Shown here piece by piece: positions 55,878 to 64,000 of a stretch of DNA of 64,000 bases. This DNA comes from Collinsella sp. (GTDB lineage: Bacteria > Actinomycetota > Coriobacteriia > Coriobacteriales > Coriobacteriaceae): contig JAHAGQ010000001.1 in assembly GCA_018373675.1 (NCBI GenBank), positions 124,001 through 188,000 on the forward strand. Reading direction: 5' to 3'. Numbering within the stretch: position 1 is the stretch's first letter; the number at the start of each line of letters is the position of its first letter. The position numbers were made by a program, and so were the translations under genes. The notes beneath the pieces were generated by a model that searched no databases, was not told the DNA's origin, and was given only the letters and a program-made list of their open reading frames with translations.

Positions 55878-56241
55878 TGGTGGAGGCGCGGAGAATCGAA
55901 CTCCGGTCCACGAAAGCCCCCTGATTGGCATCTCCAAGCTCAGTCGCTGGTTTAGTCTCGGACGCTTTGCGCGCAGCGACACGCTCGCGGCATCCCGACC
56001 GGTTCGGTCTTAGCCCGCGCCATACCGATTACGTGCGCAGGAGCATTCCCCTAAAATGACGTCGCGCCGGTGTCGGGGAAATCACCGGGTTGACGCGCCG
56101 CTATAAACTAAGCAGCGAGAGCCATAGGCTCAAAAGAAGAGTTGTTGTCAATTCAATTTGACGGTACCTCTGTTTAACGAGGCGAGGAGACCTCGGCTTG
56201 CTTCCTCTCTCAGAGCTATCGTGTCGAAACCAGTCGCCCCC
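55878..56241 (-). ncRNA. ssrA: tmRNA
   Basis: This 364-nt RNA reads from the minus strand. The 5' end GGGGGCGACTGGTTTCGACA pairs with the 3' end CGCCTCC-ACCA (seven pairs, one G-U), and the T-arm GGAGTTCGATTCTCC precedes it. The tag frame reads DNNSSFEPMALAA then TAG (near 56113-56155), ending in the ALAA degron seen by ClpXP. It frees stalled ribosomes with SmpB, whose gene is not in the window. CCA is encoded. Confidence 0.95.
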
Positions 56242-56480
56242 GAATGTCGGGAAAGTCTGGATGGCATCGAGGCTGCAAGCACCCGATAACCGTCGACTTT
56301 TCAAGGAACACGCGGGGTGAACCCCGCTCGTGGATAGCTATCTTACCACGTTCTAAAGGCAGACAGCTGTTCTATGCACGAGCTGTGAAGACCTCAATGT
56401 GCGCTGCACTTCGCACTTTTGCTACCGATCGCGTCACGTATATTTTCGCCAAGCAAAATTGAACCGTCGAAAGGACCGTT
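56242..56480. promoter_or_regulatory. Divergent region: tmRNA leader and promoter area
   Basis: On the minus strand a TAAGAT (56340-56345) could be the ssrA -10 with no clear -35. A hairpin GCGGGG-TGAA-CCCCGC lies at about 56312-56327 between it and the RNA 5' end, so a processed precursor is likely. No ORF here. Confidence 0.4.
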
Positions 56481-56915
56481 ATGGATGCCAAGCAGCAACT
56501 CGTCAATGCCCTCGCAGGCCTGGGCTCAACCATTACCGAAGCGATGGATGTCATCGAAGGCTTTGTCCCCTGCGGACATCCCGCCCTCACGGTATCGAAC
56601 GCACTCGTCGCGCTGGACGCCGACGATAATGCAGCTCTCGCCCAGCAGCTTGAGACCGTCGAGAGCTTTATCGACCACGTGAGTGAGAACCGCGGCGTGG
56701 CCGCCTACCACGGCATCGAGGTCGAGCTCGCAGGTCCCAAAGCCGACCTGCTCGCAGCAATCCGCGAGGTAGGCACCCTTATGCAGACCGCAGGCGTCAA
56801 GAACACCCAGGTCAACGAGTGGGTCTACCGCAGCTTGGCAGCACTCAACAGCTCCGAAGAAAAGGCAGCCGAGCAGCTCGCAGAAAGTCACGCCATCAAG
56901 GCCGAGCTTTTGTAA
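56481..56915 (+). CDS. Conserved-looking small acidic protein, unknown
   Basis: This 144-residue soluble, Ala/Glu/Leu-rich helical protein starts with MDAKQQLVNALAGLGSTITEAMD and carries CGHPAL near residue 31. The ATG follows GAAAGGACC. No family recognised and no signal peptide. It is transcribed away from ssrA and towards the PIN/antitoxin pair, but is not in their operon. Confidence 0.7.
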   Translation: MDAKQQLVNALAGLGSTITEAMDVIEGFVPCGHPALTVSNALVALDADDNAALAQQLETVESFIDHVSENRGVAAYHGIEVELAGPKADLLAAIREVGTLMQTAGVKNTQVNEWVYRSLAALNSSEEKAAEQLAESHAIKAELL

Positions 56916-56973
56916 ATAGCAGACGCGGGCCCCTTGGCGCATCGTCGTCCAAGAGGCCCGCAAACAGTTCGCG

Positions 56974-57489
56974 TCAACCGATAGCCGCGCCACCACGTTC
57001 GGCCAAAGCCAGAATCGGCATCATTTGGCGCGGGGTCTTTGCTGCAAGATCGGCATGTTCGAGCAGCTTGCGATCGTTGGTCACCAAGTAATCGACCTGG
57101 GCGCGTTTGCATGCGGCGAGTACCAGGTTGTCCTCGTAATCGCGATGGAGGGCTAAGTATTTGTCGGCCAGCCAAAGGTCCGACGCATCTGCACCCACGG
57201 CCGTGGCGTTTTCGGTCATGTTCCGAACAAACGCCGACGCCGCATCGCCAATTGCACGGGCAGATGCCTCGTCGAGCGCTCCCCCGCTGGCAAGAACGCT
57301 ACGCTTCAGCTCGTGTTGGACAACGTACAGCACGTCCTTAGCGATATGCACCGGGAAGAACAGCAACGTCCCCGTCTCCGTCGCCTGCCCAATAAACGCA
57401 CGCGCGGCAAACGACTCGGCATGGTCGACGCAAAACGAATCAACCCATACGTTGGCATCCACCATTATTTTGAGGGGAGCCCCGCTCAC
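56974..57489 (-). CDS. PIN-domain ribonuclease toxin (VapC-like)
   Basis: This 171-residue protein has first acidic site IMVDANVWVDSF (Asp in the DAN motif), a second helix with E, and C-terminal acidic residues in HRDYEDNLVLAACKRA and YLVTNDRKLL. The four-acidic-residue pattern is that of PIN ribonucleases. It starts at GTG 57489 overlapping the TGA of the upstream antitoxin (GTGA), so the two are coupled. It would cleave RNA unless neutralised. Confidence 0.85.
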   Translation of the reverse strand: MSGAPLKIMVDANVWVDSFCVDHAESFAARAFIGQATETGTLLFFPVHIAKDVLYVVQHELKRSVLASGGALDEASARAIGDAASAFVRNMTENATAVGADASDLWLADKYLALHRDYEDNLVLAACKRAQVDYLVTNDRKLLEHADLAAKTPRQMMPILALAERGGAAIG

Positions 57490-57839
57490 AGGATCATCCC
57501 CTTTTGGCGATAGCGCTCGTCCATGACTTCGGAATAGATTGTGTCCCAACCGCGATCGTCGGATACAGGCGACGCAGCGATGCCCAGGTCCGCGTAAAGC
57601 TGATCCGTCGCCGCCCATGATGCGGCAAACGGCGAGGTGGCACCAGCACTAGGCAGTTGGTCGTCAACGGCCGACAACACCTCTTCGCACGAACCGCCGC
57701 CCTGTGCAACCTTCGCTACGACCTTTTTGATAAGCTCGGGCAGCGAGGCGCCCGAAAGCCGCAACGCTTCCTCCGCATGGTCCTTGACCTGACGATCAAC
57801 GCGAACGTTCACCTGCGCCATGCCGCCAACAGCACCCAT
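57486..57839 (-). CDS. Antitoxin, ribbon-helix-helix type (RelB/ParD-like)
   Basis: This 117-residue protein starts at ATG 57839 (GGTGAGG upstream). The N-terminal ribbon-helix-helix is AQVNVRVDRQVKDHAEEAL, RLSGASLPELIKKVVAKVAQ, followed by a flexible acidic C-terminus that would wrap around the toxin. It represses its own promoter: two TGCTAGCA palindromes lie just upstream. It ends in GTGA overlap with the PIN toxin. Confidence 0.8.
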   Translation of the reverse strand: MGAVGGMAQVNVRVDRQVKDHAEEALRLSGASLPELIKKVVAKVAQGGGSCEEVLSAVDDQLPSAGATSPFAASWAATDQLYADLGIAASPVSDDRGWDTIYSEVMDERYRQKGMIL

Positions 57840-57869
57840 CTCAACCTCACCTTCGACTCCTGCTATCTC

Positions 57870-57899
57870 TGCTAGCATCACTATATATTGCTGCTAGCA
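57870..57899 (-). promoter_or_regulatory. Operator of the PIN/antitoxin pair
   Basis: Two identical 8-bp palindromes TGCTAGCA (57870-57877 and 57892-57899), 22 bp centre to centre, flank an AT-rich CAATATATAGTGA on the minus strand that can hold the -10. Two turns of helix spacing suits cooperative RHH dimers. Confidence 0.7.
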
Positions 57900-57916
57900 C
57901 ATGGTCAAACGCAAAA

Positions 57917-57958
57917 GGCCTGCATTCTGGCGGATGCAACACCGTCCGAATGCAGGCC
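57917..57958 (-). terminator. Intrinsic terminator of the P-type ATPase operon
   Basis: GGCCTGCATTC and its complement form an 11-bp perfect stem around a 20-nt loop; the minus strand continues TTTTG. Confidence 0.75.
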
Positions 57959-57977
57959 ATAAACTCAAGCAAAAACG

Positions 57978-60053
57978 CTAGCGCAGGTACGCTTTCGCGT
58001 TGCTCAGGCTGTAGGCAATCGTCGAGCCGTTGTGCAGCAGCGACGACGCCTGCGGCGTAATCGTGCCGGTAATGCCGAGCGCCAGCAGCGCCGAGTTGGT
58101 GAGTATCACCTTAGAATAGGAGCTCGTCAGACGATCAACGAGACCCTGACTCATGCGGCGCAGGCGCACGACCGCGGCCAGATCCGTATCGGTCAGGATG
58201 ATATCGGCGACCTCCTTGGCGATGTCGCTTCCGCCACCCATTGCCAGCCCCACGTCGGCCAGGCCCAGCGCCGGTGAGTCATTGACGCCGTCGCCCACCA
58301 TGGCAACGTGGCGCCCCTCGCCCTTAATGCGCTCCACATAGGCGTACTTGTCCTCGGGTAGCAGTTCGGCCTTAAACTCGTCGACACCTGCCTCTCGTGC
58401 AATGCGCTCGGCCGTGCGCTCGGAATCGCCTGTGAGCATAACGACATGCTTGACGCCCAGAGCATGCAGGTCGGCGATGGCCTCACGGACCCCGGCCTTG
58501 AGCGGATCCTCGATGCCGAGCACGCCGACGACCTTGCCATCGACCGCCAGATACAGCGGCGACAGGCCCTGCATCTGAGACTCGATTTGTTCCTTAATGT
58601 CGGACTCGAGCTGCGCGCCCTCGTCCTCAAACACAAAGTGTGCCGAGCCAATAATTGCGCGACGACCCTCGATAGACGAGGCAATGCCGTGTGCCACGAT
58701 GTACTCGACCGCAGCGTGACGCTCGCGGTGCTCGAGCCCGCGCTCGCGTGCCGCATTGACCACGGCGCGTGCCACCGGATGCGGGAAATGCTCCTCCAAA
58801 CAAGCGGAAAGGCGCAGGACCTCGTCCTCGCTCCAGCCATCGGTGGTGAGCACGCAGGCAAGACGCGGCTGCGCCTCGGTAAGCGTGCCGGTCTTATCAA
58901 ACACAATGGTGTCGGCCTTGGCAAACGACTCAAAGTACTTCGCGCCCTTGACCATGACGCCCATCTTGGCGGCATCGCTCATAGCGGTCATGACGGCAAC
59001 GGAACCCGTAAGCTTGAGTGCGCACGAGTAGTCGACCATCAGCGCTGCCGAAGTCTTGATGAGGCTGCGCGTGGTAAGAGCGACAAGACCTGCAAGCAAG
59101 AAATTCCACGGGACGATCTTGTTGGCAAGGTCCTCCATATGCGACTGGCCCTCGGACTTGAGTGAATCGGCCGTCTGCACGAGCGAGACGATCGATCGGA
59201 GCTTGGTCTGAGCCGTGTTGGCGCGCACGCGCACCAAGATGCTGCCGTCTTCCACGACGGTCCCGGCGAACACGTCATCGCCTGCGCTGCGCTCGACGGC
59301 AAGCGGCTCGCCGGTCAGGGTCGCCTGGTTGACCATGGCGCTCCCCTGTTCGACCACGCCGTCAATGCAGATGGACATGCCGGTGCGCACGGCCACCAAG
59401 TCACCGGGCTCAAGCTCGGTCGCGGCAACGCTTACCTCGGTGTCGCCGACCACTTTTTGTGCCTTATCGGGCACGTCGAGCAGCGAGTTGATGAGCTCGT
59501 TTTCGCTCATGGCGCGGGTGTAGTCCTCGAGCAGCTCACCCACGTTGAGCAGGAACATCGTCTGGCCCGCGGTGTCGACATCACGCTTGACGAACGAAAT
59601 GCCGATGGCCGAAGCGTCGAGCACGGGAACGGTCAGGCGAGGCTGCGCCAGCTCATGAAGGGCAGCGCGCAAAAAAGCCATGTAACCGGCCACGACAAAC
59701 ACCGCACGCAGAGGCGTCGGCAAGAACCAGCGACGTGCGTAATGGGCACCGACGAGTGTCGCCAGGTCCATAACGAGTTTGTGCTTGCGTGGCTCAAGCT
59801 GCATCACGTAACCCGTCTTTGCGTCGGCAATGGCCTGAGCGTCGAGCGCACCGACGGCGGTCAGCACGGCATCGCGGCGCGGCTCATCATATTCGAGCGC
59901 CATCTGGCCGATGCGGCCGTAGACGCGCACCTTGCGCACGCCGTCGATTTCGCCGCCAAGCTTAAGAAGTGCATCGAGATCGCTCTCTGGCACAGGACCC
60001 GCCAATTGAAGACGGGTCCTGCCGGGGATCTCGCTAATAATCGAGAATCTCAT
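57978..60053 (-). CDS. Heavy-metal-type P1B ATPase lacking the CPC motif
   Basis: This 691-residue transporter has an N-terminal ferredoxin-like domain with no CxxC (PGRTRLQLAGPVPESD). Helices follow, then the actuator TLTGEPLAVE (TGE), the phosphorylation motif DKTGTLT (about 385), HPVARAVV (HP motif) and GDGVNDSPALG. The membrane metal site, normally CPC, reads DYSCALKLTGS here. Length and HP locus identify a P1B ATPase; the substrate cannot be fixed, and Mn, Fe or Zn are candidates. It follows a DUF6110 gene in the same operon. Confidence 0.88.
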   Translation of the reverse strand: MRFSIISEIPGRTRLQLAGPVPESDLDALLKLGGEIDGVRKVRVYGRIGQMALEYDEPRRDAVLTAVGALDAQAIADAKTGYVMQLEPRKHKLVMDLATLVGAHYARRWFLPTPLRAVFVVAGYMAFLRAALHELAQPRLTVPVLDASAIGISFVKRDVDTAGQTMFLLNVGELLEDYTRAMSENELINSLLDVPDKAQKVVGDTEVSVAATELEPGDLVAVRTGMSICIDGVVEQGSAMVNQATLTGEPLAVERSAGDDVFAGTVVEDGSILVRVRANTAQTKLRSIVSLVQTADSLKSEGQSHMEDLANKIVPWNFLLAGLVALTTRSLIKTSAALMVDYSCALKLTGSVAVMTAMSDAAKMGVMVKGAKYFESFAKADTIVFDKTGTLTEAQPRLACVLTTDGWSEDEVLRLSACLEEHFPHPVARAVVNAARERGLEHRERHAAVEYIVAHGIASSIEGRRAIIGSAHFVFEDEGAQLESDIKEQIESQMQGLSPLYLAVDGKVVGVLGIEDPLKAGVREAIADLHALGVKHVVMLTGDSERTAERIAREAGVDEFKAELLPEDKYAYVERIKGEGRHVAMVGDGVNDSPALGLADVGLAMGGGSDIAKEVADIILTDTDLAAVVRLRRMSQGLVDRLTSSYSKVILTNSALLALGITGTITPQASSLLHNGSTIAYSLSNAKAYLR

Positions 60054-60071
60054 AGTTTGTGCCTGGGAGCG

Positions 60072-60317
60072 TTACTCGGCTGCCTCGTCAGCAGCGGCCT
60101 CGCTCTGGGTGATGTAGGCAGCCTCGGCAACCATGTCGTCGACATTAGCCTTGGCCTGCTCGACCATGTCCTGGTAGCCGTTCTTGATGCGCATGCCGCA
60201 CGCGATACCCTGCACGCAGGCGTTTTTTACCGGAGCGCTGGTGAGCAGCTTGATGCCGGCCGTACCAAGCAGAAAACCGCCACCAACAAGTAGGGTGTTA
60301 AACGTGGACTTCTTCAT
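60072..60317 (-). CDS. DUF6110 family small membrane protein
   Basis: This 81-residue protein starts at ATG 60317 (AAGGGAGAGAC). An N-terminal hydrophobic segment (NTLLVGGGFLLGTAGIKLL) is followed by an amphipathic, acidic helix (GYQDMVEQAKANVDDMVAEA). DUF6110 proteins accompany the CPC-less P1B ATPases in gut Gram-positives and may act as a regulatory or scaffolding partner. That link is inference from repeated co-occurrence. Confidence 0.75.
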   Translation of the reverse strand: MKKSTFNTLLVGGGFLLGTAGIKLLTSAPVKNACVQGIACGMRIKNGYQDMVEQAKANVDDMVAEAAYITQSEAAADEAAE

Positions 60318-60469
60318 GATGTCTCTCCCTTTTCCGCAACAACTGCGGCACGGTGCCTTAGCACCCGAGTAAACAAGTTTGCTCGAGCACACTTTTGGAA
60401 AATAGTTTAGTTTATCTAACTATTAAGTTCAACAAAGGTTAACTTTTTGGAAACTATGGGGGTGAACTC

Positions 60470-60502
60470 AATATGACAAAGGGACTGCCCCTTTGTCATA
60501 TT
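60470..60502 (-). terminator. Hairpin after the ABC exporter genes
   Basis: AATATGACAAAGGG / CCCTTTGTCATATT is a perfect 14-bp inverted repeat with a 5-nt loop, 1 bp beyond the ABC gene stop. The U-run is absent, so it may work as an mRNA end protector. Confidence 0.65.
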
Positions 60503-60503
60503 C

Positions 60504-62261
60504 CTACAGCTGCCAGTCCGCCGCCTCCTTTTGCAGCGCAACCATGCGGGCGAATTCTCCACCTGCCGCCTTGAGCTGCGCCGGGGTGCCCTGTTCGGCA
60601 ACCACTCCATTCTTGAGCACAACGATTTTGTCGGCATTTTCCACCGTACGCATACGGTGGGCAATAACGATAACCGTCTTACCTGCAAGCAGACGGGAGA
60701 GTGCCTGCTGTACCACGGTCTCGTTCTCCACATCCAAGCTTGCCGTCGCCTCGTCCAACAGCACGATGGGTGCGTCTTTGAGCAGCGCGCGGGCGATGGA
60801 GATGCGCTGGCGCTCGCCACCGGACAGCTTGGAGCCGTTCTCGCCGATCATGGTGTCGTAGCCCTGCGGCATGCGGCACACAAACTCGTCGCAGTTGGCG
60901 GCGCGCGCGGCCGCAAGCACTTCCTCATCGGTGGCATCACGACGCCCGAGGCGGATGTTTCCCATCACCGTGTCGTCAAAGAGCAGCACGTCTTGGAACA
61001 CGATAGCGTAGTCGCGCAGGAGTACCTCGGGATCGACGCCCGCAACATCCACACCGCCCACGGTAACCTTGCCCGCAGTGGCATCCCAAAAGCGCGCGGC
61101 CAGGCGGCTCACCGTAGACTTACCGGAACCCGAAGGACCGACCAGCGCCGTAACTTCGCCTTCCTTGGCGGTAAAGCTCACATCGGTAAGAACTTTCTCG
61201 CCGGCGCGGCCGTCCTCGCCCGCACCATAGCCAAATGCCACGTGATCGAACACCACATCGTGACCCGCGGGCTCAAATTTCTCGCTGCCCCGCGCCACAG
61301 GCTCTTCCATGATGGAACGCATGCGCTTGGCAGACGACTCGGCGGCAAACAGCTCGGACATTAACATTAACGCCTGGTCAAAGGGCGCATAGATACGGCT
61401 CACCATAAGCAGGAAGGCAAACATCACCAAAAAGTCGACCTGCCCGGAGGCGACCATCGCGGCACCCGTGACCAGCGTGGTGGCAATGCCCAGACGCAGG
61501 ATGGCAAAGGCGGAGTTGACCAAAAGCCCGTTAGCGAGCTCGCCCTTGGTGGTCTCGCGCTCCTCGGCATCGATCACGGCGTTGAGTCCCTCAAGATAAT
61601 GGGCCTCCTGGTTGGTGGCACGGATCTCGCGAACGCAGTCGAGCGTCTCTTGAATCGCCTCGGTAACCTTGACCTTCTCGGCGCGCACGCGATCGAACAC
61701 CGGAGTCATGGGGCCGCGTGTTAGATACAGCACGGCAAAGGCCACGGGAACGCTCCAAAACGCCGCGATCGCCAGCTGCCAGCAAAAGAACAACGACGCC
61801 ACGAACACAATGGCGCTTGCGATGATGGCACCCCAAAGCTCTCCCAGCACGTGGCTGTAGGAGTGCTCCATGGCCTGGACGTCACCCATGATAGTCTCGG
61901 TTAAATCGGCCAGATCACGACGACCAAAAAACGACAGCGGCAGTTTGCGCAAGCGCTCGGCGATCTCCATGCGCTGCTTGCCGCACTCCTCGTAAAAGAT
62001 GCAGTAGGTGTAGTAATACTGCTGCCAGTTAGAGACAAAGAGCAACACAAAAAAGACCAGGAGGCCGCCCACGATCGACAGGGTATCCGGCAGGTCAGCC
62101 CCGCTGGCGAGATGCTCGACAAAGCCGGCCATAACCAGGAATAGAAAACCCATGCCGGCCATGGAAATAAGATTGGTGAGCGTGGTCCAGAAAATGCCGC
62201 GTTTTACGCCGGCGACGCCTTTATCGGATAGGAAATACTTCTTTTGGAATGAGGCGAACAT
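60504..62261 (-). CDS. ABC exporter, half-transporter B
   Basis: This 585-residue protein has an N-terminal transmembrane domain (about 20-310, six helices) and a C-terminal ATPase: Walker A GPSGSGKST, signature LSGGERQRIS and Walker B IVLLDEATAS. Both halves of the pair are full exporters of type IV ABC fold. The start codon follows the TAA of the other half directly (TAAATG), so they probably form a heterodimer, as in YbtPQ- or IrtAB-like systems. The substrate is unknown. Confidence 0.92.
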   Translation of the reverse strand: MFASFQKKYFLSDKGVAGVKRGIFWTTLTNLISMAGMGFLFLVMAGFVEHLASGADLPDTLSIVGGLLVFFVLLFVSNWQQYYYTYCIFYEECGKQRMEIAERLRKLPLSFFGRRDLADLTETIMGDVQAMEHSYSHVLGELWGAIIASAIVFVASLFFCWQLAIAAFWSVPVAFAVLYLTRGPMTPVFDRVRAEKVKVTEAIQETLDCVREIRATNQEAHYLEGLNAVIDAEERETTKGELANGLLVNSAFAILRLGIATTLVTGAAMVASGQVDFLVMFAFLLMVSRIYAPFDQALMLMSELFAAESSAKRMRSIMEEPVARGSEKFEPAGHDVVFDHVAFGYGAGEDGRAGEKVLTDVSFTAKEGEVTALVGPSGSGKSTVSRLAARFWDATAGKVTVGGVDVAGVDPEVLLRDYAIVFQDVLLFDDTVMGNIRLGRRDATDEEVLAAARAANCDEFVCRMPQGYDTMIGENGSKLSGGERQRISIARALLKDAPIVLLDEATASLDVENETVVQQALSRLLAGKTVIVIAHRMRTVENADKIVVLKNGVVAEQGTPAQLKAAGGEFARMVALQKEAADWQL

Positions 62262-64000
62262 TTAGGCCTCGCCTCCCTTCGTGACGGCGGCATCCGCGGT
62301 CGCAGCAGTAATCTTCCAGCTCGCGGCCTGCTCGTACTCGGCCCGCATCTTGGCATACAGGCCGTTTTGGGACAGCAACTCGGCATGGGTACCCGACTCC
62401 TGCACGCTGCCCTGGTTGAGCACCACGATTTGGTCTGCGCCCACTACAGTCGAGAGTCGGTGCGCGATCATAATGACCGTGCGGCCCGCCGCCAGCTTGC
62501 TAAAGGCGCGCTGGATGAGCGCCTCGTTCTCGGGATCGGCAAACGCCGTGGCCTCGTCGAGCACCACGATAGGCGCGTCTTTAAGGATCGCGCGGGCGAG
62601 CGCCACGCGCTGGACCTCGCCGCCCGAAAGATATGCTCCGCCGGCGCCGAGCATGGTATTGATACCCTGTGGGAGCTTGGCCACAATGTCGTCGCACTGA
62701 GCTGCGGAGAGGGCCGCACGCACTTCGTCGTCAGTGGCCGTAGGCTTGGAGGCGCGCACGTTATCGGCAAGTGTTTGCCGGAACAGCTGGTTGGTCTGGA
62801 ACACGAAGGCGACCTGGTCCATAAGCTCGTGCGGATCCATATCGCGAACGTCCACACCGCCTACGAGCACTCGACCCGAGGAAACATCCCAAAAACGCGG
62901 GATCAGGCTTGCGCAGGTTGACTTACCGCCACCCGAGGGACCCACCAGGGCGAGAGTGCTACCAGCGGGAACGCTGAAACTTACATGGCTAACGGCAGGT
63001 GCCTCGGCGCCCTCGTACGTAAAGCTCACGTCCTCAAATCGCACGTCGCTGCCGGCAGGGTGCTTGGGTTGGGCGGGCACGGAGAGCTGCTTGGAATCCA
63101 TGACGCTTCGAATACGAGCCAACGAATCGGCACTCATCTGAGAGGCCTCGCCCACAAACATGAGCTTGGTCATGGCCGTCGGTACCACGGCCGAAAATAT
63201 CGCGTAAAACGTGAAGTTGGTCATAAAATGCGCGAAGTCCGTCTCGCCTGGCGCCAACAGCAACGCCACGGGCAACAGGAATGCCACAAGGCCATTGAGC
63301 GCGGTAAGGTTGAGCACCTGCGGACCTCGGCAGAACGTGCCCGCATAGTTTTGCGCCATGTCGGCGTATTCGGCGATCGCATCGTGGAAGGCCTTAAAGG
63401 AGTAGACCGTCTGCTGAAACACCTTGACCACGGGGATGCCTCGTACGTATTCGGTGCCGGTCTTGTTCATCTTGACCAGCGCTCCCATGTAGGCCTTCAT
63501 GAACTCGGCGCCTTTGCCGCTCATCATGGTAGCCATGGCGCCAAACGAAATGGCCACCGAGATGAGGCATGCCGCGCCCAAGCGCCAATCGAGGGCGAAA
63601 AGCAGCACGAGCAAGCCCACGACCATGGCGACGGCGCCTGCGATATCGGGCAGCATGTGTGCGAGCAAAGTCTCGGTGGAGGCGGCACACCCGTCTACAA
63701 TGCGGCGCAGCTCGCCGGTGGCATGCGTGTCGAAGTAGCCGAGCGGCAACTTAAGCAGGTGCTCGCTCGTAGCCTTACGGATATTGGACGCGCAGCGAAA
63801 CGCGGACAGATGCGTGCACATGAGCCCCACGAAATAAGTTACGATGCTTGCCAGCGCAAACCCCACGGCCCACCAGCCATACATCGCGATGTCGCAGGCT
63901 TCGCTCCAGTTAGGTGCCACGGCGATCAGGTCGCGAGCGACAAGCCAAATGCACACGTACGGGCCAAAGCTCAGCAGCTGCGAGAGCGCCGAGAGCGCCA
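62262..64000 (-). CDS. ABC exporter, half-transporter A (5' end beyond window)
   Basis: The frame stays open to the window edge; a GTG at 63956 exists but the upstream residues (QLLSFGPYV-type) continue a transmembrane helix, so the true start lies outside. The C-terminal ATPase is intact: Walker A GPSGGGKST, signature LSGGEVQRVA and Walker B IVVLDEATAF. It pairs with the adjacent half. Together they may export a peptide, drug or siderophore. Confidence 0.9.
   Translation of the reverse strand, partial: ALSALSQLLSFGPYVCIWLVARDLIAVAPNWSEACDIAMYGWWAVGFALASIVTYFVGLMCTHLSAFRCASNIRKATSEHLLKLPLGYFDTHATGELRRIVDGCAASTETLLAHMLPDIAGAVAMVVGLLVLLFALDWRLGAACLISVAISFGAMATMMSGKGAEFMKAYMGALVKMNKTGTEYVRGIPVVKVFQQTVYSFKAFHDAIAEYADMAQNYAGTFCRGPQVLNLTALNGLVAFLLPVALLLAPGETDFAHFMTNFTFYAIFSAVVPTAMTKLMFVGEASQMSADSLARIRSVMDSKQLSVPAQPKHPAGSDVRFEDVSFTYEGAEAPAVSHVSFSVPAGSTLALVGPSGGGKSTCASLIPRFWDVSSGRVLVGGVDVRDMDPHELMDQVAFVFQTNQLFRQTLADNVRASKPTATDDEVRAALSAAQCDDIVAKLPQGINTMLGAGGAYLSGGEVQRVALARAILKDAPIVVLDEATAFADPENEALIQRAFSKLAAGRTVIMIAHRLSTVVGADQIVVLNQGSVQESGTHAELLSQNGLYAKMRAEYEQAASWKITAATADAAVTKGGEA

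Overview
The window is a high-GC chromosomal segment of a gut actinomycete, most likely a Coriobacteriia member of Collinsella type. I infer this from the gene set: type III glutamine synthetase, a MetH split from its activation domain, a DUF711 protein, a SARP-like ATPase regulator, a DUF6110/P-type ATPase pair and a tmRNA whose tag ends in ALAA. The genus is inference, not proof. Positions 1 to about 36.5 kb are a siphovirus-type prophage; the rest is host chromosome.

Prophage layout. 1-7.9 kb (+): early genes, comprising SSB, a replication-initiator-like protein, a DnaC-like loader, an HNH-like protein, about 15 small overlapping ORFs, a cytosine methyltransferase split into two overlapping ORFs, DUF4406 and MazG-like proteins. 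8.0-10.4 kb (-): accessory operon (DUF2786, DUF2958 and unknowns). 10.4-12.3 kb: an intergenic region full of ATTG/CAAT inverted repeats, a small HTH protein and a PP-loop PAPS-reductase-like protein. 12.4-23.3 kb: terminase, portal, a MuF head protein with a RelA/SpoT-like C-terminal domain followed by a tiny overlapping gene, scaffold, capsid, connectors, tail tube, and tail chaperones joined by a -1 frameshift site (T TTT TTA). 23.3-30.3 kb: tape measure and tail-tip genes. 33.5-36.4 kb: XkdX, holin-like proteins, a C39-like peptidase and a GH25 lysozyme. No integrase lies in the window, so the left end is outside it.

The standout is a complete diversity-generating retroelement (DGR) at 30.3-33.4 kb. 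A tail receptor-type protein ends in a 128-bp variable repeat (VR). Next come tandem hairpins with a terminator, an Avd-like accessory gene, a 128-bp template repeat (TR) and a reverse transcriptase with a YMDD box. Aligned by hand, TR and VR differ at 16 positions, and 15 of these are adenines in TR. Eleven codons of the target C-terminus are changed. The system probably rewrites the phage receptor-binding tip.

Host part. 36.5-36.9 kb: prophage/host junction with two 83%-identical 89-bp units containing tRNA T-arm-like sequence and terminators. 36.9-46.8 kb: glnN, metF, a MetH-activation protein, metH, DUF711, a methyltransferase and yhbY. 46.8-54.2 kb: a SARP-like regulator, nagB, PTS EIIA, glmM, rpsI and rplM. 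54.3-57.9 kb: a patatin-like protein, a 62-bp tandem repeat array, T-arm-like 48-bp repeats, tmRNA, an unknown gene and a PIN/antitoxin pair. 58-64 kb: a P1B-like ATPase with DUF6110 and a two-gene ABC exporter cut by the window end.
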